Source: Latrodectus hesperus (Eukaryota > Arthropoda > Arachnida > Araneae > Theridiidae). From it: a DNA stretch of 64,000 nucleotides. The stretch lies in the NCBI GenBank assembly GCA_037975125.1, contig CM075853.1:94158543-94222542 (forward strand), given 5' to 3'. A model generated the notes under the pieces. It was not told the origin of the DNA. It did no database searches and worked only from the letters and a program-made list of their open reading frames with translations. Shown here piece by piece: positions 15,101 through 28,600 of this stretch (position 1 is the stretch's first letter; each line of letters starts with the position of its first letter). A program made the position numbers and the translations under genes.

Positions 15101-16535
15101 TTATTGAAACTATATTGAGAAATTTTTTAACCATATTTATTTATCTGAAAGCATTGGTTTTTAATTTTCAAATCGCATTCAATTCAATACATTAATTAAA
15201 AAATTATAATCTGAGAAATTTTGTATTTTAGTTATTTCAAGCATAATAAAACAAGCTGTTTAAATCTTAAAAGAATTACAAAATGAGGAATATAAACTTG
15301 TAGAATAAAATGACAAAAACTTAAATGGATCTATCTGAACAAACTTAGATAAATTTAAACATAGAAATATTTTAATGAAATGTATCTATGTGAACAGATC
15401 CTATAATTAAGATGAAAAAAAAGCATCTATAAAGTAGAATGATCTAAAGATTTACAAGAAATACATTTATTCATTAAATATATTATCTCCTAGGAAATTC
15501 ATTAATAAATACTTTATTGAAATGTTTTTTTTCAGCTTTTATTCACAATATTTCATAGAACTTCAAGAAGTGCAAACAAATTTCCATCATTTATCAGTTA
15601 AGAATTACAAAAGATAAAAAATTTACTCTCCAACACAATGATAATTTCTGTTCTATCCTAGCATATATGATCATTAGTATGTACTATATAAAAAAATATC
15701 AAAACATAGTTTTTTCAAAAGAAAAAAAACAATATTAAATAAAAATTAAGGAAGAAAAAAATTAAGAGTTTAAAAGCATTTAGTATATTATGATATTACA
15801 GACATAAATTCATATGTGAATAAAAATCAAATGATAAAAGCAGTATCAGATACAGCATCTTTCTCTCCACATCACAGAAACACTAGGTTCTAGAAAACAT
15901 TTAACATTCACGAGGCTTCTCAGCACAATGGGGTTTCACTGGGTCAAATATTGTACACATTGGCCTTCTTATGAAAGGAATGTATTTTTTCCAGACATAA
16001 GATGTACCTTTTCTTTAGCATGTTTCTATTCCCTTTCTTAATGAGAAAATTCTTGAATTAATGCTCACTGCAAATGGAATAAATTTTTATCACTGTATAT
16101 TTCACCAATCACTGCATATTTTCGCAGTGTGTGACCTTATAATTCTTATGATTAATTTTTAATCTTTGCAGTATACACAGAACAGTTCTACAAATATTGA
16201 TATTGAATAATTAAAAATGGAGCAGATGAAGATTACTAATCATTTTAAAATGCACCATATAAGCATAGCATGATAAAGTAATGGATCATGTACATATCTT
16301 ACTACCATCTTTATTTGAGAATGAAGATTGCAGTTTAAATTTTTTTTTTAGATTGAATTACTTACTTTCCCTAAATTATTTTGAAAAAATATCAATAATG
16401 CATATAATACTGGAAAAACAAATATGAAATTGAATTATTTTAGAAGAAAAATGATAAAATTGAATACTGAATAGAAAATAATGAAACAGAAAAGAAATTT
16501 TAAAAATTATACAAATATTCCTAAAATCTAATCAA

Positions 16536-16605
<70 letters not shown>

Positions 16606-19600
16606 AACATACAACTCTATATCGCACTAAATCTTTAAAAACCTAACATGTTTTAAAAAAAATTATTTGAAAATGTAATTTTATTTGACAATGTAATGGA
16701 TTTTTGATATAAAATATCAGATTGATAGTACATGAATATTTGTATTACTTTAATAAATTATGATCAAAATGTTGAAAATTAAAACTTTAAATATTTTATA
16801 CATAGCTTAATTATTGCTCTTTTGAAGTAAAATAATGAAAACATCAGTGCCGTAAAAACAAAATTTACCAGAAAATAAAATTTATGCTAAAATTCTAGAT
16901 TTTTTTCCTTTTTCCAAAAGTAATATCAATATATTTTAACCAATATTATATCAATTGAAAATTAACAATTTAAAAGACTGACAAAGGTAACATTATATTT
17001 TTTTAAAAAATCATCAAATCCTGAATATATAAAAAATAAGGAATTTTTTTTCACCAAAACATTTATATAATACTTTTAATGAAAAGTGATTTTCACTCTG
17101 AGCAAATCTTGTTAAATATCGAGAAAATTTTAAACAGCGCAATTTTAGAAATTTTGCAATGTTTTATCACAATACCTGAAATTGAAATTTTAAATTTTTT
17201 GCTAACACACAATAATAAGCTAAAGTAAACATAATAGAGTCATTAAATTTTTCATAAAATATTTCACATCTTACCGATAAATAGTCTTTGCAACATCGCG
17301 TAGGGCATTAAAAATATAATAAACCCCTTTGTGAAAACATTTTAATGTAATGTATGCCATTTTAATAGTAACATCAAATGAAAATGAAAAAAATTTTACA
17401 ATTTATGGGCTTTTTTGATGTTTTTATTGTATAAAACAAAAGTTAATTGTACTCTAGTTCATTCCAATGGTTTGGTAGTTGATGTATCATGCTGATACCA
17501 ACTTTTGTAATTTAAATTCTGAAAATAAAAAATGTATTTTATAAGAAATGACGAGATTTTAGATTTCGAGTTTCTCGTTAATATAATAATTAAATTAGTA
17601 ATTTCGATTTTAAAACAATAGTTTAGTCAATTTTGTAATATTTCAATAATTTTTGAAATTCATTGTAATATTCTAATTTGATAAAATATTTTAAAATGCA
17701 AATTTCAATTAAATAGCAAATTATGTTGAATTTTTTAACTTTAAAAATGTTATTTAGGGCAATTTTTATTTAAGTGCATTTTTAACCACTTTTTGCTGAC
17801 CACTGATTGCAACTATAATTTAACTTGACAATGATAATCAGCTAATAAAAATTTCTTCTGAAAAGTAGTAGATTATAGAACTTAGCTAAGGTTATTTTAC
17901 ACTGGGCCAAAAGTCTTCTCCAGGTTTTTTATAAATCCCTCATGTCCATTAATTAAGGATAATTCAGAATCACACAGAAATTGAATTCTAAATTAAAAAT
18001 TTCACATGTAGAATTATCATACACATCTTGAAGAATAATATGCAAATTACAAGAAACCACCAGATGGCGCAGATTGTACGTCACAATGACGAGAGTAAGA
18101 GAGGGGTATATAAATTATGGTTGCAAAGAAGTAAAACTGTTCACGAACGCTTTAAGAGCTTTTCAGTGGAATAAACGCATAGTTATGGGACAATGGAAGC
18201 ATTTGGATGATGTTTCACGTGGTAGAATTATCGGCCGTCTGGAATGTGGACGTACCTAGCTGGAAGTATCCGAAGAACTTGGAATCGCCCAAAGTGTCAT
18301 CTCAGGGCTTTGGCAACGGTTCCAAGATGATGGTAATGTGACAAGACGTTACAGCACAGGTGGCCCCCGAGTTACAACGCCGAATGAGGACCGGTATTTG
18401 GCAGTTAGTCCCTAAAGAAACAGACGGAGCACAGCATCAGACCTGTCTCGGCAGCTCTCTTCAGCTACCGGTAAGAGTTTCAAGGCAAACCGTGTACAGA
18501 CGCTTAGGGAACATTGGTCTATATGCTTGTAGGCCTGTCAGATGTGTTCCACTTACCGCAACTCACTTTCACCTGCGGTTAGCCTGGAGTAGAGAGCATG
18601 CATTGTGGTTACCGCAACAGTGGTCTTGTGTGATGTTTTCCGACGAGTCCAGGTTTAGCTTTCAGTCTGTCTCTCGTTGAACTTTTATAAGGAGAGGGCC
18701 AGGTATCCGTTACCACCAAGAGAACACCATTGAAGGACACCGATACGTTGGTGCAGGATTGCTCGTTTGGGGAGGAATTATTCTGGGTTCCAGAACTAAC
18801 CTGCATGTTCAGAATGTAACCATGACAGGTCACATATCGGGATGTCATTCTAGAACATGCGCGTTTGTTTCGGAGCGCCATGGGTGCAGAATTTCTATTT
18901 ATGGATGACAACGCCCGTCCTCACCGTGCAAACATTGTTGACGAATGCCTGCAATCGGAGGATATCACCCGTATGGACTGGCCAGCATACTCACCGGACT
19001 TGAATCCAATAGAGCATGTATGGGACATGCTTAGCCAACGAATTGCAGCCCGTCAACCCCTTCCCACATGTCTACCGGAACTTCGGAGAGCATTGCTTGA
19101 TGAGTGTGGTGTAATATTCCCGAAGATTAGATCGATAATTCGATACTCAGCATGCCTAGGCCTTGTACGGCCTGTATTGCATCGTCTGGGGGGCATACTA
19201 TTAACCATCATTCCAACTATGTTATATTGGTTTTTGTAAATAGGTTCTTTTTTGAAATTTGCTCCAGGGAGTAAAAATTGCTATTTTTATTAATGACGTC
19301 AAACATATAGCATTTTTTTCTCTTTACTTTTTGTTTAATAAATAGACTTTACAAATAAGTCACATTTGTTTTGCTTCTCTTTCTTTGCCTGAACTTGCAT
19401 TATCTTTAATTTATTGTTCTTAACGATTGTTTATAATTAAAGAAAGGTATCAGTTTAAACGCAATTCTTTTCACCTTATTGTAGCTCAGAAATTGCGATA
19501 ACCCCTTCCAAATGCATTTCAGAGTGTCTTGAGTCGAGATTTTATGAAAATCACTCCAAGAATCCATCTTTCTATAGGATATATATATATAACTAATACA

Positions 19601-22600
19601 TTGTCTAAATTCCCATAAAGAAATGTGCAGTTCTTATTCAAATCACAAGTAATAGGGATCTTCGCATTTTGTTAAATAGACTGATTTTATAGCTTATTTA
19701 ACAAATCATGTATTTTAAACTATTACCAGCAATTATTGAACTCAGTTTATAACTAGGGCGAATTATGAAACGGCTGACTTAAATTTATGTATTATATTAG
19801 TAAAATAATTCAGTGAAATTACGCATTTTATTAAATAACTTATTATATAGTTGTTACTTCAACTAATTTAGAAATGAAATAAATCTTATGCAAATTTAAT
19901 CACTTGAGTGTGACTGACACACATCTTATCGGCGAATATTTCTATGCCAGCTCTTACGAAACCTGATGAAATACATAATCAGATCACTGAGCACACAAAT
20001 ATTGAACACACACTGAGTAAACAGATCCTAAAATCTAGAAATGTGGACAACCCGTTGTGCTCAATAATCCTTTTCAGACATAAACATCTGGCTTAATGCA
20101 CAAATGTATAGTGAAAATCTGTTCTTTGTGTTTTTCACAAATATAATGCATAAAACTATGCGATCTTTAAGCATCTTTTGTATAATAAACAACCAATGCT
20201 TATATTTTACAAAAGTTTAATTTCTCTTAATATTTCTTCATTTTATGATCAATTTTTCTAATAAATAAGAATTTTTTTCAATGAAATAGAAAAAAAAAAT
20301 TTACTTAAGAAATTGAATTATTTTAGAAGTCTTAAAATTAATTTCCATCTTCAATTTATATAACACAAAAAATTTTAAGTTTTAATGTTGCAGAAAGTCA
20401 GAAACGAAAAATGAACAAAATTTTAGGATTTTATTCTGTACATATGATTTATTCAAAATATTAATTTTGATGCTTTATTTTAATCCTATAAAATAAATAT
20501 TTCCAAAAGCAAAATAATTCAAAATTATAACTGTTACGGCATCAACAAAAATAATAAATGAAAGAATCATACATTTAATTGTAAAAAAAGCATGTTTTTC
20601 ATTAAAATACTGATATATGGTAATCTTGAGCGCATAACATTGTCATAAGTTGAAATAAGTTGTGAAGAGATTTTCAGCGATATAGTTATTTGAGGCCATA
20701 CTCTTGAAATTACTATACTTTCTCTTCAGTTACATAATCAGTTTTAATTATGTTATACCTTATTTAGTCAAAAAATTTCATGTTGAAAAACTGAACTTTA
20801 TATGAAACATTTGAATGATTTACTTTTTACAAAATAAATCATTTAAATGATTTCAACATAATTTTTTTAAGAAATTCTCTCAATTGTGATATATATTCAA
20901 ATTATGAGTTGCTTTTATATTTTGATAGCTTAATATTTTTTACATTACTTTCTATCGAGTTCAAAATAGTTTTTACCATTAAATACATCATGAACATATT
21001 GCTATATATCTAGTTTAATTTCTTAAAATTTATGCAAATGAAATATTTGAAACCAATGCGATAAAAATTTATTTTTAACACATTAACTTCAAATAAGTTG
21101 GGCTAGAATTTTTTTTATTGTAATAGGTATTATTTAATTACAAAAAGTATGTCATTATGAACACCAATTAACACTTCTGATATGTATCCTTATAAATTTA
21201 CGAGATTCAGAACATAATCATAAATTATGTAAACTAACAGTAGAAATTATAAGTTATTTGTTTAATTTATTGTTCTATATGAGTTACACACGACACATTT
21301 GACTGGGCTTTGGATTTAAAGTGAATTCCTGAGATAACGTTGAACATTAACTCTCCATAAGGTTTGAATCCATAGATAATTGAACTGAAGTCCTTGCATT
21401 TACCTTTCAGCACAACGTATGTGCTAGAAAATCACTTCTTTAAACAATAATAATAAAAATTGTGTTTAAAATTCAGAATCCACATATATTCTATTAGAAA
21501 TACATACTTGTGTAATTAAATGTCAATATGCATGCTTTTAAGCAAAGCAAATAGATTGTTGCAACACAATTCCAGCTATTTATTTTTGCCGAGGAAGGAG
21601 TTGGTGAACACCGTCAACCATCTCCATATTTTAAGCAACGATCAAGTGACAAATTCATTTATTGAGTTTGTAATCTTTTCATACAACAAAGAAACCGTGC
21701 CCGGTAATATTTTTCTTTTATTTCCCGTGCAAAGCTCTTTTCGCCATGGTTATCTGCTGACACAGATATTGAATCCACTTTCTAGAAATAAGCATGATCT
21801 TTTTCTTTGATACTACTGCTGTACCGACGTTCACATAGAAACTACATCACTTACTGAAGTCAGTTATTACAATAAGTTTTTAGTCAACAATTTTTGTTGA
21901 TTTCAAAGACTACGATTCCTTTCACTTTTAAAATTTTGCTTTTAAAGATTTTTGCAAATAAAATATTTGGACAGCACTTAAATTAGGTTATTGTATTATT
22001 TTTCTGCTGTAGAAGTTTCTTAACATAAAATTTTTTTTTTAATCTTTTAAAATAAATTAGTAATTTTGGACCATGAAAACGAGGCAAACACATGAGTTTT
22101 AATTTTCTAAATTTTCCAAGCCACATCGCTAGAACCAACGAAACATTGGCACCCATAGCACTAAAATGACTGTTGGTTTGATAAAGGTTTTTTTTAATCA
22201 GATACGAGAACTCTCTCCTTTTAGGCTTCCGCGAATTCTAAATACAGCGAAAATACCATTATAAAAATAGTTTAATTTCTACGAGAACAAAAGTGAATTA
22301 ATTTCGCCTCTTTCAGTCAGAAGGACTTCACAAGTTTCAAAAAATTTTCAATGATTAAAATAAATCTAAAGAATTATAAAATTGGTAAATTTGAATTCAA
22401 AACATGTGAAGAAACACAGATGTGTTTCATGGACTGTAGTTTTACAACATGGTTCGTGACTAGTTTATGGTGAAAGTAATTCTTTAATTTGAGAAGCTAA
22501 GTGAATGATTCCGTAAATTTTTTAGCTTTTCATAAGTACTATTTTTTTTTTTTTTTTTACGTAACATATATATTGACTCATTCCAGATATTCAAATACCA

Positions 22601-25600
22601 AATTTCAAAATATAGAAAAGAATGTATCAATCCCATCTGTTCAGCATATTTTCAACTATTAAAATAGTTAAAAGAAATATTTAAATATTTTTGAAGAAAG
22701 ATACATAACATACACAGTTTGCAAATGTTAGTGTTTAAAACAGTTACCAGATTCGTTTTTCGCGATACAGTCCCTTTTTGCACATGATATGACGTGTAAT
22801 TCCACCAGAATCATCAAAATGGATAACAAATTACTGTAAGTTTGATATTTGAGATGACTCAATTTCTTGTAGGCACATTTGATAAATATGCAAGCACCCA
22901 GACTCACAGATTATCATGCATGAACGCTATATCCACATTTTCATGTCTCAGTGACTGGTATCGAACCTGGGACTTTCAATTTCAAAAGGTGTGATCCCAT
23001 CATTATGTCACAGGGAGTATTAACTACTTTGAATATCGCTATCTAACGAACGACACGTCTACATAACGAAACTAAGTGCTCCGTCTCTCTCTCTCTTTTT
23101 TTAAGATCTCGGTTTTATTTTATGAAAATATGCGATCTGTTGCTGATATTGTTCCGGGATGAGAAGACGGTCCAGTGTGAGCAGCAGAGCGCCACAATGT
23201 AGCTGATGTTTAGTATATGTGCTTTCTTTTTAATGTGTTTTTTTTTCTTTTCTTGTGATGTTGAGTTAAGTAAAACTGTTTCAAATATAGTTTCACTACA
23301 GTATAAATTATGGATATTTATTATTGAAATACCTTTCGAATGCATTGTTTGTTACGTTTTTTTCTCAACATATCCATGTGCTTCAATGCATTGCTTGAAA
23401 ACCCGTTTTGTTTTTAGTATAGTAAATCGGAGTTCGTAAAGATTTCCAAAAATAAAATTCCAAGAGTTTAAAACGAGTTTTCCAGGAATGGAAAAAAAAA
23501 AAATCCAGAAGGAATAGACATTTATGTTAAATAATTTATTTTACCAATTGTTTTTAACTAAATATACTCAACAATTTTCAGTTATATTTGTAAATTATAG
23601 AAACAAATTGTAGAAATTAATGAGAATTTTTTTACTAGGTTAGAATTATAATTAATGAAAACATCAAAAACCTTCAATGAATTTAAAGCTATAACAGAAA
23701 AATTTTATTTAAGAAATCAATATCAGTATTCAAAATGCGAAATTTTTTCATTACTGGTGTTGGTGGTGGGACTAATCCCCATCTGGTCTATTGGAACTAG
23801 ACCAGATACATGAGATCATAGATAGCCAAAAAGTCCAAAAGCAGATGTGGACTTTTCACAGCCTCTTCATTAGAAAACCCCAAGCACTTCAAGATGTGTT
23901 GCGGGCAAAACGGAGTATTGTCGCACTTGGGGCATGATAGGTATTTTCTTTCACCGTCCTCAAAGATCATACACTTCAAGTTGCGAGTAGAAAGTCGAGA
24001 CAGTGTCGTCTGATGTACTCAGGAGCCCTTAAATGTTGTGGCGGCTGCAGGATGTCTTTAAAAGTACCAAGGGTGAGCAGGAGGGTCTGCCCAGATTTTC
24101 GAAGTAAGTTGTTTAGTAATGGAAGAGATCTCTGATGGTGTTAGTGCCATGCGATCTTCCGGCTTCAAAGGATTACTGGTGGCAGCCTTTGCAAGGTCGT
24201 CGGCTACTTCATTCCCAAGCAGACCAACATGCGAGGGGACCCACTGGAGGTGGATTGGGTGTTGAACTGAAAGGCTTTGCAACAAGAGTAGAATACTTCT
24301 ACTAGTACTGTCGCCGATAGATTGCCAATTGAAAAGGTGCTGGATCGACTGTCTGTAAGGATCCATATCTCCAAGAAGTCATTTTGTGTATTGTTATCTA
24401 ACAAAGAAAGTCCACTCATGATGGCGATGAGTTCCGCTCTGGATGTAGATTTGTGACTCATGGTAAAGGGGAATATTAGACAGCTCTGTTGATCCGGAGA
24501 CCTGGAGCACCTTGTCCTATGTTAGAACCTAAGGTAGAAGTCTGGCTTAGCTTCTATGCCTGCAGATCTCAGTTGAGCATATTGGAACGGCCTGCACGCC
24601 TTGAGTGACCCTACCAGGAGATGACTCTCCCGACGTACTTCACCCGTTCCGCCCAGGTACACCCCCTCGCCGGCTATAAGAGCACTCTTTGAGGCAGCCT
24701 GCAGTACTTGAGGAGGATTTCATTACTGAATTATACATTATATAAAATAATGGGTAATTTTAGAGTTTTTAAACTTCATTAGATTTCTTTTTATTGCATA
24801 TTTCAGGATGTGTATAACAATCTTTTTTAAGCTCCCGAAATTTACAAATTTTAATACGTACCCTTTTTTAAAGAAAATCATCCATTTTAGTGAAAACGAG
24901 CCAGTTTGCATTCAGATCATCCATTATCCAGTGAATAATTCTAAGCACTTCTCTTTCACTTTTTCAAACAAAATATGACACGTATAATATCTAACATTAT
25001 TACCTCACCCCCCAAATCTCACCTGGCAGTCCAATTGTTTTGGCTGTAGATAATCATTTAAACTCTCAAAGTAAAGCACATAACACTTTTCAAGAAGTAA
25101 ATCAAAACTCCAGGAGTTCCAAGGGCCCTTAAATTTTTTTTTTTCGAATTCTAGGAGTTTCAAGGAGTTGTACGAACCCTGAAACAATGACTCGTCCTCT
25201 ACAATCACCCAAAGAACAGCTTAAAGTAAGCGCTCAAAGATCATTCTTTGCTCACTAAGGGTAATTAGACCAAAAACCTACAGTTTTAAGTATATTCTGA
25301 AGCACTTTAAACATCGACGCACTAAGTGGGAATCGAACTCATGAATTGTTGAATCGATATCAAAAAAGCTAACCATTCAGCTGCGGCATAAGGGGAGTGA
25401 AATAAGCGACTATGAGAAATATTTCCATTTTTATTATAAGCATTTATCAGTGATGAAAACTGAACCCACAAACTGTTAAAATAAATTTTAAATAATTAAC
25501 CTGATCGGCTGTAGTTTATTTGGTTTAATAAATAGCATCAAAAAACCGTGATGGAAAAAAAAACTATCGCCAACTGATGGTGAAATAGTATTCAAAGCAT

Positions 25601-28600
25601 AATATTATAATTTTATTGGAATCACACACACACGTTGCAATTTTCCAAATGGCAAACCTTTATAAAAACAAGTATTGACAATATTCTATCAAATATCGAT
25701 GATGATCTGATATTTTAATTTCAATATGTATTTCAATTGTGTGTGTGTAATATATATACCACATACATACATACACATATACCGAGAGAGAGAGTTCTTC
25801 GATATCAAATTTTCACCTAAATAGTTAAATATTTAGTACAATTTTTATCTCGAAACATCTAATTTGTATTATAATTTATGCCGAATAAAGAATAGATAAA
25901 TTGTATTGTAACGAATTTTTTTTATAAAATAAATTATTCCTTTTCCCAAAATACATTCTAAATCTTTTTAAGAATAATTCTGCTTATAGCATTTAATATA
26001 TGTCGAAATATCGATATTATAATTTATGTCGAATAATGAACGTTAATTTATTCTTTTCATAACATAAATTATCTTTTTCAAATAATTTATTCTGGGAAGA
26101 TACCTTAGAAATCTCTTTAAAAAAATTTATCATATTATTTAATATGTAATTTCATTGAAATATCTGTTATAATTTATGTCGAATAACGAATAGATAAAAT
26201 TCTTACTTTTTCTATGACATAAATTTTCATCAAATAATTTATTCTCGGAAGAACTCTTTCAATTCGGAAAAAAATGTGTGTTCCGCATCTAGGAATAGAT
26301 TATTGGTTTCTTTAAAATAATGCCACTTAGTATTTTGCATACATAATTTCCCCCATAAAATGAAACAATGCTCGATCTAATGAACTGTTATGCAGTCCAG
26401 AAAGATCTGCTTATGATGACTGTAAAAACGATCGCTCAACAGTCATAAATCGCAGACCGCTATCCAGTCTTCAACTGGCAGACAATAAGATCGGGGGGAA
26501 CGAATTCCTGTTCCACGACCCTTTTCTGTCAGCCAGACATAAACATCCCTCTTCCATTGAATTCGGCAGTTCAACTGAATTGTAAACCTGATTCTCCATT
26601 TTCTTTTGTGTTGTCCCCTCCTCAGCGCTGAGAGTCGCTGAACCCAACGTCCCTCACGTGGAGCCTGCACGTGCACCAGGTGACCTTTTTGATTCAAGGG
26701 GGAACTGGTGTACCGTGACTTCCAAAAACCCATAATTCCAATCGAAGGCTGCCTGGTCTCTCATCAACATTATCAACCGCGAATACACAAGGAATTAAAA
26801 AAAATGTTTCGTTTCTAATGTCATTTAGAATTATTACTAATATCATCGATTCGAAAAGTGATATTTGAATCATCGACGTTTATTTTTATTTATTTTTTTA
26901 ATTATAATTGTTTTTTTTAAAGATCTAAGGTACTTTCTTGCATAAAAGGCTTTTCCTCTAACTTGTTTCGATACTGTTCCTGTTTGTATAATTGTGTCCA
27001 ATAGCTTTAAGATTTGGAATCACTTATTAACATCCCAATCTGATGTATGAATAGAAACTATGCAATATTGAATAGTGTTATCCATTCATTGCATTGGATA
27101 ATTTGGTTACTCACAGAGCTTGGTCCCATAACATAATGAATTTCAATCCCAATCAGAATTCCATACAGAAATCTACATGAGAGATAGAAATCGAATTCCA
27201 GAAGACTTTAAAGACCCCACCAAAAAATTCTTAAAGGTTCATTTCGCAATCGTGTAAGTTTTCTTGCTTGTGGAGAGCGTATCAACTCATGTCGATTTCG
27301 GCATTTAAAAATCTGTTAAAATGATGAGATTGTTGACAATATGCAGACAAAAGTGATACGAAACAATCTAACCAAATCATGTTCGAATTTTTGTTTATGT
27401 CTGCAATCATCACTAATTAACTTACGCTTTGTCCTTAAGCTAATTTTACAAAATTATTTAGTTATTGGAAAAAATAATTTAAGTTCCTGATCACGGCTTT
27501 AAAGAATATCATCTAACGATTATATATGAGTCCATTTAAAAAATCCATGTATGTTACCTTGGTCTAAAAAACTTTCTCCCTCATTTTAATGAGTGTGAAC
27601 AACACAATGGAAATAATTGTTTAATATTTCTGATACATAAATGCATTTTGCACCCTTCAAATACTAGTACACCACTTTTTAGACAGAAAGAGAGAGAAGG
27701 AGAGAAAAACTGGGGAAGAGAGAGAGAGAGAGAAAGAAAGCGAAGTACTCAAACAATTCATATTTCTTAAAAGAAGGAAGATATTAACTTTCCAAGAATG
27801 CATGTAGAAAAATAATAAAATCTAGTACGGTCAAAAATCATTCCAGATTTTTCAAAGTGAATTGGAATTATTTCGTTCCAGATTGCGTAAAGTGATAAAT
27901 ATAAAAGAGCTGGAGCTACCTAGGGAAATAAAAATGCAATGTCAGAGACTTTTATCTGAAAGGAGAGAATGTGTCATGGCAGTATCTCATTCCTTGAAAC
28001 ACTCGGCGGCAAACATTCCTTATCACTTGGTGGGGTGTACGAATGGAGCCATCGATCGGCAGCAGGTGAGCGGTGGCTCGTAGGGTGGGTGAAGGCATCA
28101 CGAAAGGAATCAAGCAGTAATCTCGCCTTCAATCAAACACGCAGAAAGTTAGTTTTAATATCAGCCACATCCTTCGCGACATTAAAAGGTGACCATGTCC
28201 AAATCCAATTGAATAAGATTTATCCTCTATTCGGTTGGATCTCCCAGAATGAATCTTGAATAAGCATAAAATCTAATTCCTCACAAAGCATGAATCTTAA
28301 GTCATGATTCATGGGAATCTAACAGATCCTTATCAATCGATAGATATTTGCCAACCCCCCTTATGTTTTGCTATCTTTCAAAAGGATAGTTTTAAGCAGA
28401 TCTTTCTGAAGTAGAGAAATGTATTGAAGGGAGTTTTCATCTTCTAAACTTGAATCTTCCATTATGTTAGAATTTTAAGTTCTAAAATGAAGCAATATTC
28501 AATTGTGGTTTAAAAGGTCTAACTGATAATTGTGTCCAATCCAAATATAAGGAATCAAAATCAGTGCTAAAGTTTTACTAAAATTAGGTTAGTATATTGG

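Noticed and set aside
17895..19290. Terminal inverted repeats for the first Tc1 relic (GGGCCAAAAGTCTTCTCC on the left, GCTCCAGGGAGTAAAAATTG on the right)
   Set aside because: The match is too weak to set the element's ends, so only the transposase relic is annotated.
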